Origin: Acidomonas methanolica
GTDB lineage: Bacteria > Pseudomonadota > Alphaproteobacteria > Acetobacterales > Acetobacteraceae
Assembly: GCF_004346035.1 (NCBI RefSeq)
Contig: NZ_SLZN01000014.1
Span: 1 to 64,000, forward strand
Length of the DNA stretch: 64,000 bases
Direction of reading: 5' to 3'
This document shows, in pieces, positions 54,612 to 64,000 of the stretch. The number at the start of each line of letters is the position of its first letter. Positions within the stretch are counted from its first letter, which is position 1. A program made the position numbers and the translations under genes. The notes beneath the pieces were generated by a model. That model was not told the origin of the DNA and made no database searches. It saw only the letters and a list, made by a program, of their open reading frames with translations.

Positions 54612-54659
54612 CGGAACGGCCGCGCAGGCCGGCCCGGTTCATACGCGAGGGAGACGGAC

Positions 54660-56225
54660 ATGAACATGACGGGTGCTCTTCTGATCGGCGCGCGGAATGT
54701 TTTTCGCGAAACGCGCTTTCATGCCGTCGCGGCGGAGGATGGCGCCCCGTTGCCGGTCGCCTTCTCCTGCGCGGAAGCGAGGGACGTCCGGGCGGCCTGC
54801 GCTTTGGCCGACGACGCGTTCGACAGCTTCCGCGCCACCGCTCCCGACGCGCGCGCGGCGTTTCTGGACCGCACCGCCAGCGGAATCGAGGCGCAGGGCA
54901 AGGAGTTGATCGCGCGCGCGATGGCGGAAACCGGCCTCCCCCACGCCCGGCTCGCGGGTGAATGCAACCGGACGATGGGCCAGTTGCGGCTTTTCGCGCG
55001 CGCCTTGCGTCAGGGCCGCTGCTTCGATGTGCGCATCGACCCGGCCCTGCCGGACCGCACGCCGCTGCCCCGCCCCGACCTGCGGATGATCCGTGTCGGC
55101 GTCGGGCCCGTCGCGGTGTTCGGGGCGAGCAATTTCCCGTTCGCCTTCTCCGTGGCGGGCGGGGACACGGCCTCGGCGCTGGCGGCGGGATGCCCCGTCG
55201 TGGCGCGCGCCCATCCGGCGCATCCCGGCGTGAGCGAGTTGATGGGCCACATCGTGCGCGACGCCGTCGCCGCCAGCGGCCTGCCGGAAGGCGTGTTTTC
55301 GCTGCTGGGCGGCCCGTCCCATGAGATCGGCGCGGCGCTGGTGCGCGATCCGGCCATCATGGCGGTCGGGTTCACCGGCTCGCGCGCGGGTGGCCTCGCC
55401 CTGGCCGCGATGGCCGCCGCGCGGCCCGTGCCGATCCCGTTCTATGGCGAACTCAGCGCGATCAACCCCGTCTATCTCCTGCCCGACGCGCTGGAGGCGC
55501 GCGCCGAGACGCTCGGGAAGGACTTCATCGCCTCGCTGACCAGGGAAGCGGGACAGTTCTGCACCAATCCGGGCCTGATTCTGGCGGTGGAAGGCCCCGC
55601 GCTCGACCGTTTCCGCGCCGCCGCCCGCGCGGCTCTGGAAGACTCCGCGGCCCAGACCATGCTGACCGGCGGGATTCACGAGGCATACGAGTCCGGCGTG
55701 GCGGCTCTGGCCGAACGGCCGGGCGTGACATGTCTGGGACGCGGCGCGCCCGGCGGCCCGCGAGCCTGTCAGGCGGCGCTGTTCGAGACGAGCGCCGCCG
55801 CCTTCATGGCGGGCCCCGCTCTGGGGCAGGAGATTTTCGGCGCGACATCACTCCTGGTGGCCTGCCCGGACAGCGCGACGATGCAGGCGTTGACGGCCGG
55901 GCTCGAAGGGCAGTTGACCGCGACGCTTCATATGGCGCCCACGGATCTCCCCCTCGCCCGGAGCCTGATGCCGATGCTCGAACGCAAGGCCGGGCGGATT
56001 CTTGCCAATGGCTGGCCGACCGGCGTCGAACTCTGCGACGCCATGGTGCATGGCGGCCCTTTTCCCGCCACGACCGATCCACGCACGACCTCGGTGGGCA
56101 CGGCGGCGATCGAGCGCTTCCTGCGCCCCGTCTGCTATCAGGACATCCCCGAGACGCTCCTCCCCGACGGCCTGAAGCACAGCAATCCGTTCAGCCTGCC
56201 GCGCGGGCTCGACGGCGCCTACTGA
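54660..56225 (+). CDS. Aldehyde dehydrogenase (NADP+), ketoglutarate-semialdehyde type
   Basis: 521 residues. VFGASNFPFAFSVAGGDTAS (cofactor loop), GFTGSRAGGLALAAMA, catalytic Cys in REAGQFCTNPGLIL and the C-terminal GGPFPATTDPRTTSVGTAAI follow alpha-ketoglutarate semialdehyde/2,5-dioxovalerate dehydrogenases. It would yield 2-oxoglutarate from sugar-acid or lysine-related degradation. Same strand as HglS and DUF885. Confidence 0.92.
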   Translation: MNMTGALLIGARNVFRETRFHAVAAEDGAPLPVAFSCAEARDVRAACALADDAFDSFRATAPDARAAFLDRTASGIEAQGKELIARAMAETGLPHARLAGECNRTMGQLRLFARALRQGRCFDVRIDPALPDRTPLPRPDLRMIRVGVGPVAVFGASNFPFAFSVAGGDTASALAAGCPVVARAHPAHPGVSELMGHIVRDAVAASGLPEGVFSLLGGPSHEIGAALVRDPAIMAVGFTGSRAGGLALAAMAAARPVPIPFYGELSAINPVYLLPDALEARAETLGKDFIASLTREAGQFCTNPGLILAVEGPALDRFRAAARAALEDSAAQTMLTGGIHEAYESGVAALAERPGVTCLGRGAPGGPRACQAALFETSAAAFMAGPALGQEIFGATSLLVACPDSATMQALTAGLEGQLTATLHMAPTDLPLARSLMPMLERKAGRILANGWPTGVELCDAMVHGGPFPATTDPRTTSVGTAAIERFLRPVCYQDIPETLLPDGLKHSNPFSLPRGLDGAY

Positions 56226-56267
56226 CGTCCGGTTTTTTCCGACCCGGCTTCGGAGATGCGGGACGCG

Positions 56268-58361
56268 TCAGACCGTCAGACCGGGCACGCCGCCCATCAG
56301 AGGATCGGTGATGCTCGGCCGGTCGTTTTCCAGATGTCCCGCGAGTTGAAGGGCGAACTGACTGTCGCCCGCCGCCGTGATCGTGACGTCATACCAGCCG
56401 CCTTTGTGTGACGCGGCGACGGTGAGCGCATGCGCGGCCAGCGGCGCGATCCTCACCGGCGCGAAACTGAGACCGCCATAGGCATCGGCGACGTTCAGCA
56501 CGACGCTTCGATCCCCGTGATTACGCAGTTCGATGACGAGACTCTGTGCGAACCGATGCGATTCCGTCATGACGGACACCTTTGTCGCAACTGCGCCCGC
56601 CAGCCCGGCAAAGGACCGGAAGAAACCATTCGGACCGTGAACGTCCAGCACGTAGCCGCCATCCTCCGCAACGACCCAGTGATCGACAAGCGACCTGCCG
56701 TTCTCGACCGTGTAATATCGCGGGGCCACGCCGTTTCGCAGGTCGCGCACATGGAACACCGCCGCGGCGCTTCCCGTATTGACGAAGGTGAGGCCCATGC
56801 TTCGCGCATGCCCCGGCGGGGTGGACTGTACGTGCAAATCATACGGCAGCGCGCGGGCGGGACGCACGCCCCTCTCCTGCCGGGGCATGATTTGGGTCGC
56901 GGGAACGGCCGGCGTGTAGTTCGCATGACGCTTCCGGTCCGGCGGCGCATAAGACGCGGTGGACGGCAGACGCGTCTTCGCGGCGTTCGGCGTCCTGAAA
57001 TCGAAGGCCGAGGTCAGATCGCCCGACACGGCGCGCCGCCAAGCGGTGATGTTCGGCTCCGTCAGACCGGAATAAAACGGGCCGAACCGCGTCTCCAGAA
57101 AACGGATGAGCGAGGTGTGGTCGAACACCTGCGAATTGACCCAGCCGCCGCGCGACCAGGGCGAAACCACGAGCATCGGCACGCGGGGCCCGAAACCGTA
57201 CGGCCCGGCCGCATAATGTGACGATCCCGGAAAGAATTCGTTGGTCGGCGACACGGTGGACTGGCCGCCGACGGCGCCGACGGGCGGGGCCGGCGGGATG
57301 AGATGATCGAAGAACCCGTCATTCTCGTCAAACGTAATGAACAGGACGGTTTTCGACCATATCTCGGGGGCCGCGGTCAGCACGTCCAGCACCTGCGACA
57401 CATACCAGGCGCCGTAATTCGCGGGCCAGTTCGGATGTTCCGAATACGCTTCCGGCGCGACGAGCCAGGAGACCTGCGGCAACGCGCCGGACTGCACATC
57501 CTGCCTGAACAGGTCGAAAAGCGTGCCGGACGCAACGATATTGGTGCCGCTGCGCGCCCGTTCCGCCAAAGGAGATCCCGGCGCGGCGCGGCGATACTGG
57601 TCGAAATAGAGCAGCGAGGTATCGCCGTAATTCCCTATATAGGGATTGCTCGCCCACCCCCATGACCCGGCGGCGTCCAGCCCGGTCCCGATGTCCTGAT
57701 AGATTTTCCAGGAAACTCCGGCGGCCTGCAATCGCTCGGGATAGGTGCTCCAGGCATACCCGGCCTCGGCGTTGTCGACGATCGGCCCGCCACCGGAACC
57801 GTCATTCCCGACCCAGCCCGTCCACATGTAATAGCGGTTGGGATCGGTCGAGGAAAGAATGGAACAGTGATAGGCGTCGCAGATGGTGAACGCGTCGGCC
57901 AGGGCGTAATGAAACGGAATGTCGGCGCGGTCCATATACGCCATGCAGGTCGTGGTCTTGGCGGCGATCCAGTCATTCCACCACCCGTTACTGAACGCGG
58001 CCTGGGTGGACGTCCAGTCATGTGCGAGATCGGCGATGAATTGCAGGCCGAGATCGGCCGCCTCCGGATGGAACGGCATGAGCGCGCCGCCGCCATGGGG
58101 CTGTTCGAAGACGGTCGTCCCCTTCGTGAGCCGCGCCGCGCGAGGGTCGTTGAAACCGCGCACGCCCTGGAGCCTGCCGTAATAATGATCGAAGGAGCGG
58201 TTCTCCTGCATCAGGAAAATGACGTGCTCCACATCCCGTATCGTCCCCGTCACGTTATTCGCGGGCAGGGATGCGGCTTTCGCGATGCTCTGTTGCAACG
58301 ATCCGGCGAGACCGCCGACCGTGAACAGTTTGAGAAAATCCCGGCGATCGGTTTCAGCCAT
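56268..58361 (-). CDS. Phosphocholine-preferring phospholipase C (Tat-exported)
   Basis: 697 residues. Twin-arginine signal (ETDRRDFLKLFTVGGLAGSL). PF04185 core with FLMQENRSFDHYYGRLQGVR (metal-binding E-N and nucleophile Thr region downstream), VLFITFDENDGFFDHLIPP and FGPRVPMLVVSPWSRGGWV. Two C-terminal DUF756 beta-domains (about 470-690). It hydrolyses phosphatidylcholine or sphingomyelin outside the cytoplasm, releasing phosphocholine; often Pho-regulated. Divergent from a second PF04185 enzyme. Confidence 0.93.
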   Translation of the reverse strand: MAETDRRDFLKLFTVGGLAGSLQQSIAKAASLPANNVTGTIRDVEHVIFLMQENRSFDHYYGRLQGVRGFNDPRAARLTKGTTVFEQPHGGGALMPFHPEAADLGLQFIADLAHDWTSTQAAFSNGWWNDWIAAKTTTCMAYMDRADIPFHYALADAFTICDAYHCSILSSTDPNRYYMWTGWVGNDGSGGGPIVDNAEAGYAWSTYPERLQAAGVSWKIYQDIGTGLDAAGSWGWASNPYIGNYGDTSLLYFDQYRRAAPGSPLAERARSGTNIVASGTLFDLFRQDVQSGALPQVSWLVAPEAYSEHPNWPANYGAWYVSQVLDVLTAAPEIWSKTVLFITFDENDGFFDHLIPPAPPVGAVGGQSTVSPTNEFFPGSSHYAAGPYGFGPRVPMLVVSPWSRGGWVNSQVFDHTSLIRFLETRFGPFYSGLTEPNITAWRRAVSGDLTSAFDFRTPNAAKTRLPSTASYAPPDRKRHANYTPAVPATQIMPRQERGVRPARALPYDLHVQSTPPGHARSMGLTFVNTGSAAAVFHVRDLRNGVAPRYYTVENGRSLVDHWVVAEDGGYVLDVHGPNGFFRSFAGLAGAVATKVSVMTESHRFAQSLVIELRNHGDRSVVLNVADAYGGLSFAPVRIAPLAAHALTVAASHKGGWYDVTITAAGDSQFALQLAGHLENDRPSITDPLMGGVPGLTV

Positions 58362-58637
58362 GGCCTGTCCTGTCCCTGTGGGGACACGCCCCTGCTTCCT
58401 TCATGCGTGGAGACTGTTCCGCACGTCCCGCTGCCGCTCGGCATCAGAACGTCTGAAAACAGTCTTCCGCGACGGGCGTCCAGGATATGTTTTCTGATTT
58501 TTAATCCTGACGTCGCCTAAATACATAAAATCGGGAAAAATTAAATATCGCATAGAGAAAATCATATGACCCTTATCTGAAATATTCATGAAAACCGGCG
58601 GCGCTCACGGCCCATCTCCCCTCGTCAGGGAACGAAG
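58362..58637. promoter_or_regulatory. Divergent promoter region of two phosphoesterases
   Basis: 276 bp, markedly AT-rich at 58490-58600 (runs such as TAAATACATAAAATC). It presumably holds both promoters. A Pho box was looked for and no convincing pair of CTGTCAT-type repeats was found. Confidence 0.4.
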
Positions 58638-60395
58638 ATGAGTGTACGAGTAACAGGCTCAACGAACGCCGCATGGAAGGGCCGCGAAAGAATGTTTGCC
58701 AAACGGACGCGACATGTCCTGTCGAGCCTGCTGTCTCTGTCCGCCATCATTCCGGGCGTCGCCCGCGCCGACATGCCACTTTCAGCGCAGGCCCCCGACA
58801 GCCCCCGCACGAGGACGCCGATCCAGCATCTCGTGGTGATCTATCAGGAAAACGTCTCGTTCGATCATTACTTCGCCACCTATCCTGTCGCGGCCAACCC
58901 TCCGGGCGAGCCGTCCTTCACCGCCATGGGCGACACGCCGCCGGTCAACAACCTGCGGACGGCCCATCTCCTGAAGCAGAATCCCAACACCAATCCCGCC
59001 AACGGCCCCGACGCGGCGCTTCCCTTCCGCCTCGACCGCACCCAGGCGAGCACGGCGGACCAGAATCACGCCTATACGGCCGAGCAGATGGCCTATGACG
59101 GCGGCAAGGCCGATCTCTTCCCGCTCCATACCGGACGCGGCACGCCCGGCGGCGTCGGGGCTTTCGGCACCAGGGGCCAGGTCATGGGTTATTTCGACGG
59201 TAACACCGTCACGGCGCTGTGGCGTTATGCCCGGCACTTCGCCATGAGCGACAATACCTACACCGACACGTACGGCCCCTCGACGCCAGGCGCGCTCGAA
59301 GTGGTCGCGGGCCAGACGAACGGCCTCCAGATCGTGCGCGGCGCGATAAATTCCGCCATCATCCATGACGGCCAGGGAGGCTACACGCTCATCAACGACC
59401 TGGACCCCGGCTATGACATCTGCTCGTCGAAGGCCACCCAGGTGATGCTGCACGCGAAGACGATCGGCGACCTGCTCAACGCGCGCGGCATCACCTGGGG
59501 CGGCTTCATGGGCGGATTCGACCTGACGCTCACGGATTCGAACGGCACGACCGGCTGCGCTCGATCGACCTATTCCACGGTCGTTTCGAGAAACGTGAAC
59601 GACTACATTCCGCATCACAACTGGTTCCAGTATTTCGCCAGCACCGCCAACCCGACCCATGCGCGCCCGGCCTCGATGGCGGCCATCGGCCACACGCTGG
59701 TTCCGGGCACGTCCGACACCGATCCGGCCCGTCACCAATATGATCTCAACGATTTCTACGCCACGGTGAAAGCAGGGAATTTCCCCGCCGTGTCCTTCAT
59801 CAAACTGCCGGGTTATCAGGACGGACATGCCGGTTATTCCGATCCGCTCGACGAGCAGACGGGCATAGTCGCGCTCGTGAACTTCATCCAGACGCGCCCG
59901 GAATGGGCGGACACCGCCATCATCATCACCTATGACGATTCCGACGGGTGGTACGACCACGCCTTCACGAAAACCACCCGCGGCTCCTTCGACGCCAAGG
60001 CCGACCAGCTCGACGCGCCGGGCCGATGCGGTCCGCAAGGCAGCGCCCCGGACGGCGTGGCGGGCAAGCCGGTGAACGGACGCTGCGGCCCCGGCACCCG
60101 CATTCCGCTGCTCGTGGTCTCTCCCTGGGCGAAAACGAACTATATCGGCCACGATCTTATCACCCAGGCCTCGGTCGTCCGCTTCATCGAGAACAACTGG
60201 CTGGACGGCGCAAGGCTGGGCGGCGGCGCATTCGACGCCACGTCCGGCGATCTCGACGGGTTGTTCGATTTCCATCGCCCCCCGAATCCCGAGATCCTTC
60301 TCCTCGACCCTGAGACCGGCGACGTCACGTACAACGGCGCGCCCAAGGGGCCGGCGTCCGTTCCCCACGGCCAGTCCGCCGCGCCGGCGCGTTAG
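58638..60395 (+). CDS. Secreted PF04185 phosphoesterase (acid phosphatase/phospholipase C-like)
   Basis: 585 residues. The signal peptide lies after residue 19 (MFAKRTRHVLSSLLSLSAII then ARADM); AGGGA before 58638 supports that start, 58692 is possible. Core: LVVIYQENVSFDHYFATYP, IITYDDSDGWYDHAFTK and GTRIPLLVVSPWAKTNYIGH. There are no DUF756 domains, so it is closer to AcpA/alkaline phosphatase-like members than to PlcN. It is a paralogue of its divergent neighbour with a different export route (Sec against Tat). Confidence 0.9.
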   Translation: MSVRVTGSTNAAWKGRERMFAKRTRHVLSSLLSLSAIIPGVARADMPLSAQAPDSPRTRTPIQHLVVIYQENVSFDHYFATYPVAANPPGEPSFTAMGDTPPVNNLRTAHLLKQNPNTNPANGPDAALPFRLDRTQASTADQNHAYTAEQMAYDGGKADLFPLHTGRGTPGGVGAFGTRGQVMGYFDGNTVTALWRYARHFAMSDNTYTDTYGPSTPGALEVVAGQTNGLQIVRGAINSAIIHDGQGGYTLINDLDPGYDICSSKATQVMLHAKTIGDLLNARGITWGGFMGGFDLTLTDSNGTTGCARSTYSTVVSRNVNDYIPHHNWFQYFASTANPTHARPASMAAIGHTLVPGTSDTDPARHQYDLNDFYATVKAGNFPAVSFIKLPGYQDGHAGYSDPLDEQTGIVALVNFIQTRPEWADTAIIITYDDSDGWYDHAFTKTTRGSFDAKADQLDAPGRCGPQGSAPDGVAGKPVNGRCGPGTRIPLLVVSPWAKTNYIGHDLITQASVVRFIENNWLDGARLGGGAFDATSGDLDGLFDFHRPPNPEILLLDPETGDVTYNGAPKGPASVPHGQSAAPAR

Positions 60396-60448
60396 AACAG
60401 ATCCAGTTCAGATGGAATCATCCGAACGGGCGGAAATGCTCCACCGCC

Positions 60449-61342
60449 CTACGCCGCCAGCGCGGCGAGATCGACGCCCAACTCGTTCCGCAGCAGGGCG
60501 AGGATATTTCTGGCGATCTGCGACAGCGCATGATCGGCGCGGAAGAGCACCGTGCAGGCGATGCCCAGCGGCGGCGACAGCGTGCAGGGGCGCGGCAGTC
60601 CCGGATGATGCAGGGCGGTCAGCGCGTCCACGATGGCGCACCCCCCGCCGAGCCGCACCAGCTCCGCGGCCATGTAATGCGTGCGCACCCGCACCGACGG
60701 CGAGGTGGAGAAGCCGGTTTCCTCCAGCGCCATGTCGAGGAGACGCGCCGTGGGATCGTTCTCGCTCAGGCCGATATAGCGCGCCGGGTCGATCGCCGAG
60801 AGGGCGACGCCGCCGCCCTCCGGTCTCTCCCGGTCGATCAGCAGCAGCGGGATCTCGGCGATATGATGGACGGTGAGGCCGTCGCGCTGATAATCCCCGA
60901 ACACGACTCCCAGATCGAGATCGCGGTTGAGCAGCCGGGTGACGATCTCCGGCCCGTGCAATGCGTCGATGGTCAGTTCGATGCCCGGGTTGGCGGCACG
61001 ATACCGCTGGATCACCCGCGGCACGAGGCTGAGGCCGAGGCTGGGCACGCAGCCGATGCTGATGGAATGCCCTTCCCGCGCATAGCGGAGATTGTCGGTC
61101 AGGCGTTTGAGATCCAGGAGTTTCTCGAAGATCGCATTCACATGCGGCAGCATGATGCGGGCCTCGCGCGTCGGCACCAGACGCCCGCCCGCCCGTTCGA
61201 ACAGCGCGAATCCCAGGGATTGCTCGGCATAGCGCAGCACCTTGCTGGCCGCGGGCTGCGAGACGTTCAGAACCTCCGCCGCGCGCCGGAGCGAACCCGT
61301 CGTCATGATCGCATAGAAGACCTCGATCTGGCGCAAGCGCAT
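60449..61342 (-). CDS. LysR-family transcriptional regulator
   Basis: 297 residues from the ATG at 61342 (RLRQIEVFYAIMTTGSLRRA). HTH: AAEVLNVSQPAASKVLRYAE. The effector domain has SIGCVPSLGLSLVPRVIQRY. Resembles regulators of amino-acid and aromatic catabolism (nocR/TdcA-like). It is divergent from the D-amino-acid dehydrogenase gene across about 300 bp and is the likely regulator of dadA. Confidence 0.9.
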   Translation of the reverse strand: MRLRQIEVFYAIMTTGSLRRAAEVLNVSQPAASKVLRYAEQSLGFALFERAGGRLVPTREARIMLPHVNAIFEKLLDLKRLTDNLRYAREGHSISIGCVPSLGLSLVPRVIQRYRAANPGIELTIDALHGPEIVTRLLNRDLDLGVVFGDYQRDGLTVHHIAEIPLLLIDRERPEGGGVALSAIDPARYIGLSENDPTARLLDMALEETGFSTSPSVRVRTHYMAAELVRLGGGCAIVDALTALHHPGLPRPCTLSPPLGIACTVLFRADHALSQIARNILALLRNELGVDLAALAA

Positions 61343-61656
61343 CGTGACGGAACTCCTGTCCATTGAGCGCGCACAGTCTAGCCGCGAGTTATTGTGACTG
61401 CAAAACGAAGCCGAAACGAAGCGTTTCCTTCCCGTTCCATCCAACCCAAGGACGTGAATGCCCGACGTCTGGCGCGTACGAAACGGCCCTTAACCGCGAG
61501 TTATCGGAACCGCGCCTCTTTGGACTGGCCGGAAAGGAATTCGACTTCTAGTTTTCCACCTGACGACCACATGCGGCCTGACACATGCATCCAAGCCCCA
61601 GCGCTCCGGACATCGCCCCGCGCGCGTTTTGCACGACCCGTAATTCCGGAAGGATC
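61343..61656. other. Divergent spacer between the LysR gene and dadA
   Basis: About 310 bp with no supported gene. It ends in GGAAGG (61648-61653) serving dadA. No palindrome stands out. Confidence 0.4.
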
Positions 61657-62892
61657 ATGCCCGCCAGACAGACCATCACGATCATCGGCGGCGGCGTCAT
61701 CGGCCTCACCACCGCCTTCGCCCTCGTCAGGGAGGGGCACGACGTCACGCTCATCGAACGCCACGACGCGACCGGGCGGGAAGCCAGCTACGCCAATGGC
61801 GGCCAGCTCAGCTACCGCTATGTCAAACCTCTGGCGGATGCGGGGGTAGTCCGGGAAGCGATCGGCTGGCTCTTGCGGGAGAATTCCCCCATCTCCCTGC
61901 GCCTGCGGGCCGATCCGCATCAATGGCTCTGGCTCGCCGCCTTCCTGCGCGCCTGCTCGCGACGGACGAACCGCCGGAACGCGGCGCTTCTGCTCGATCT
62001 CGCCCTGAGCGGACAAAGGGAATTGCAGGTCTGGCGCGAGGAGGGGCTGGGCAATTTCCTCTGGCGACGCCCCGGCAAGCTGGTGCTGTACCGGAACGCG
62101 GAGACATTCCGCAAGGCCGCCGAATCCGCCGTCCAGACGGCTGGCGACGCCTCGCAGGAACAGGCGCTTTCGCCAACGGCGTGCATCGCGGCGGCCCCTG
62201 CCTTCGCCGACCTGCTGCCGCGGCTCGCGGGGGGCATCTTCTCGCCACAGGACGAGGTGGGAGACTGCCATCTCTTCTGCGAGGCCCTGCGCGCCGCGCT
62301 GGCGAAAGAGAGCGGATTCCGGCTCGTGCATGGGGTCGCGACGCTGCGGCGGGACGCAAGAGGACAGTGCGAGGTCATGCTGGACGGGCAGGATTTCGAG
62401 GCCGGACTGGTCGTGCTGGCGGCGGGAATCGCCTCGCGCGCGCTCGCCCGGCCGCTCGGGCTCGGCCTTCCGCTCTACGGGCTGAAGGGCTACAGCCTGA
62501 CCTACCGCCCATCTCCCGATTTTCTGCCGGAGATCAGCGTCACGGATTACGACAATCGCGTCGTCTATGCGCGGCTGGGAGAGCGGCTGCGCGTCGCGGC
62601 GATGGTGGATATCGGCGCGGAGGACACCTCTCTCGACCCCCGGCGCATCGCCGGTCTGCGCGCGCTGGTGGCGCGGACACTGCCCGGCATGCCGGTCATG
62701 GAGGATGAGCCTCCCTGGGCCGGATTGCGTCCCGCCACGCCGACCGGCGTGCCACTCGTCACGCGTACACGCATCGACAACCTGCTGCTGAACGTGGGTC
62801 ATGGCGCGCTCGGCTTCACGCTCTCCGTCGGCTCGGCCTTGCGGATTCGGGACATCGTGGCCCGCCGGGACGGGAAAGGCGGTTCGGCATGA
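61657..62892 (+). CDS. dadA: D-amino-acid dehydrogenase (DadA-like, FAD)
   Basis: 411 residues from the ATG at 61657, preceded by GGAAGG. FAD motif TIIGGGVIGLTTAFALVREG then HDVTLIERHD. DAO-family signatures ASYANGGQLSYRYVKPLAD and RPATPTGVPLVTRTRIDNLL NVGHGALG. It oxidises D-amino acids to 2-oxo acids at the membrane, feeding electrons to quinone. It overlaps the following peptidase gene (ATGA). Confidence 0.9.
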   Translation: MPARQTITIIGGGVIGLTTAFALVREGHDVTLIERHDATGREASYANGGQLSYRYVKPLADAGVVREAIGWLLRENSPISLRLRADPHQWLWLAAFLRACSRRTNRRNAALLLDLALSGQRELQVWREEGLGNFLWRRPGKLVLYRNAETFRKAAESAVQTAGDASQEQALSPTACIAAAPAFADLLPRLAGGIFSPQDEVGDCHLFCEALRAALAKESGFRLVHGVATLRRDARGQCEVMLDGQDFEAGLVVLAAGIASRALARPLGLGLPLYGLKGYSLTYRPSPDFLPEISVTDYDNRVVYARLGERLRVAAMVDIGAEDTSLDPRRIAGLRALVARTLPGMPVMEDEPPWAGLRPATPTGVPLVTRTRIDNLLLNVGHGALGFTLSVGSALRIRDIVARRDGKGGSA

Positions 62893-64000
62893 CGACGACA
62901 CGACACGCGATGCGCCACGGCGGGGCGGACAGGCATCCCGAGGAAGATCACGAGCGTCCCGACCTGAGCCGGAGAATGAAGCGATTGATCCGACTCGCGG
63001 GCTTGCGGAGCGGGCTGGCGCTCCTGGCCCTGACCGCCCTCCCCGCCCATGCCGCGCACCCTTTGGCACACCCTTCGGCGGACGACCCGGCGCTGGCCCC
63101 CCTGCTGGCGATGCCCTTCGCGAGCGATCTCGTCGGGGCGCAGGCGGCGCGCCGGATCGCCTGGGTCGAAAAACGCGACGGCGCGCGGACTCTCCTCGTC
63201 TCGGATGACGGCGCGCCGCCGCGCCGCCTGACCAGTTCGACACGGCCCGACGGAACCAGCCTCTGGGGCCTCGCGCTGTCGCCCGACGGGCGGATGCTGG
63301 CTTTCGTCGAGGGCGGCGATGCGGAATATCCTGGCGACACCCCACCCAATGCCGACAACATGCCGCTTCCCGGCAGGCAGACCGTGCGCGTCCTCCTGCC
63401 GGACGGGCGAAACCTCGCGATGGGTGACGGCCATTCCCCCGTCTTCTCGCCGGATGGGCATTGGCTGGCTTTCGTCCAGGCCGGAACGTTGCGCATCGGC
63501 GCGCCGGGACAGCCCGCGCACACGGTGTTCACCGCGCAGGGCGATCTCTCCGCGCCCGTCTGGTCGCCGGACGGCACGCGGATCGCCGTGGAGATCGACC
63601 GAGGAACGCATGGCGTCATCGCGCTCGCCGCGGCGAAACCGGATTCTCCGCCCCGGTATATCCCGCCCGCTCTGGCCTTCGACCGCCTGCCCGTCTTTTC
63701 CCCAGACGGCCGCTCCCTCGCCTTCGCCCGCATGCGCGAGCCGCTTCTGACGGCGGAGCGCGGAAAAGGACGGTTCTGGTCCCTGCATGTCTATGACGTT
63801 ACCAATGGCGTCGAACGCGTGCTCTGGACGGCGCCCGAGGGGAACGGCAGCCGGTTCTGGGCGCCGGAGGGCGTCGGCCTCGCCTGGACGCGGGACGGGC
63901 GCGTGCTCTTTCCCTGGGAAGGCAGCGGCTGGCTCCGGCTCTGCGCGCTTCCCGCTTCCGGCGGTCCAGCCGCCCCGACATGCCTGACGCCGGACGGCGC
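62889..64000 (+). CDS. S9-type peptidase, N-terminal propeller (partial at window end)
   Basis: The frame opens at ATG 62889 inside the dadA stop (ATGA) and stays open to the window end, 370 codons. A signal sequence near residues 32-55 (LRSGLALLALTALPAHAAHP) is followed by propeller blades with repeated SPDG motifs (LSPDGRMLAFVEGG, VFSPDGHWLAFVQAG, VWSPDGTRIAVEID, VFSPDGRSLAFARMR). These are typical of dipeptidyl-peptidase IV/acylaminoacyl-peptidase proteins. The catalytic domain lies beyond the window. It may supply (D-)amino acids to DadA from peptides. Confidence 0.82.
   Translation, partial: MTTTRHAMRHGGADRHPEEDHERPDLSRRMKRLIRLAGLRSGLALLALTALPAHAAHPLAHPSADDPALAPLLAMPFASDLVGAQAARRIAWVEKRDGARTLLVSDDGAPPRRLTSSTRPDGTSLWGLALSPDGRMLAFVEGGDAEYPGDTPPNADNMPLPGRQTVRVLLPDGRNLAMGDGHSPVFSPDGHWLAFVQAGTLRIGAPGQPAHTVFTAQGDLSAPVWSPDGTRIAVEIDRGTHGVIALAAAKPDSPPRYIPPALAFDRLPVFSPDGRSLAFARMREPLLTAERGKGRFWSLHVYDVTNGVERVLWTAPEGNGSRFWAPEGVGLAWTRDGRVLFPWEGSGWLRLCALPASGGPAAPTCLTPDG

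Noticed and set aside
58490..58600. Pho box in front of the phosphoesterases
   Set aside because: Searched for paired CTGTCAT-like repeats 11 bp apart; only scattered partial matches such as TCATATGAC were found.

Overview
The window reads as chromosomal DNA of an acetic acid bacterium (Alphaproteobacteria, Acetobacteraceae). The basis is high GC, the gene order dapF-mtaB-ftsY, a single-subunit quinol nitric oxide reductase, many secreted dehydrogenase and phosphoesterase genes, and relics of IS5-, IS3- and IS256-type elements. I infer the family from gene content and style. I cannot name the genus.

Region by region. 0-8 kb: an unrecognised repeat-bearing ORF, an IS relic, a secreted catalase-peroxidase (katG), an IS5-type transposase tail, then an ECF-sigma operon (EF-hand protein, sigma factor, anti-sigma, periplasmic CnrX-like sensor, small Gly/His-rich secreted protein) and a flavin-dependent monooxygenase. 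8-13 kb: a nitric-oxide defence unit, with nsrR divergent from hmp-norB(qNOR)-DUF488-PAS and a 15-bp NsrR-type palindrome between them. 13.9-16.2 kb: a polymorphic-toxin locus. A CdiA-type RNase-A-like toxin is followed by three tandem CdiI-like immunity genes in an exact 473-bp repeat. 16.4-20.3 kb: SDR/AraC and LacI/shikimate-dehydrogenase-like pairs with visible operators. 20.4-22.5 kb: a class 3 lipase overlapping an ankyrin-repeat gene, followed by a truncated second ankyrin copy; this looks like a second effector/immunity locus. 23-28.6 kb: an acetoin-reductase-like SDR, decayed transposons, a LysR/FUSC exporter pair, a MITE-like repeat and an IS3 deletion derivative.

28.9-42.4 kb: a lower-GC accessory island. 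A divergent AraC regulator faces an operon for a tryptophan-tryptophylquinone (TTQ) amine dehydrogenase (large subunit, MauE, MauD, small subunit) with two c-type cytochromes. A TonB-dependent receptor and a complete RND efflux pump (adaptor, permease, outer-membrane factor) follow. 42.4-42.9 kb holds a mosaic of IS256 and VapC fragments.

42.9-64 kb is ordinary core genome: ftsY, mtaB, dapF, a PduO-type adenosyltransferase, DUF4142, DUF423, a periplasmic thioredoxin, pckA, an HglS-like 2-oxoadipate dioxygenase, a DUF885 peptidase, an aldehyde dehydrogenase, two divergent PF04185 phosphoesterases, a LysR regulator, a D-amino-acid dehydrogenase, and the start of an S9-type peptidase cut by the window end.

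The most novel-looking pieces are the toxin with triplicated immunity genes, whose repeat unit carries the toxin's own 3' end, and the TTQ amine dehydrogenase small subunit, which lacks one disulfide pair and a conserved aspartate.
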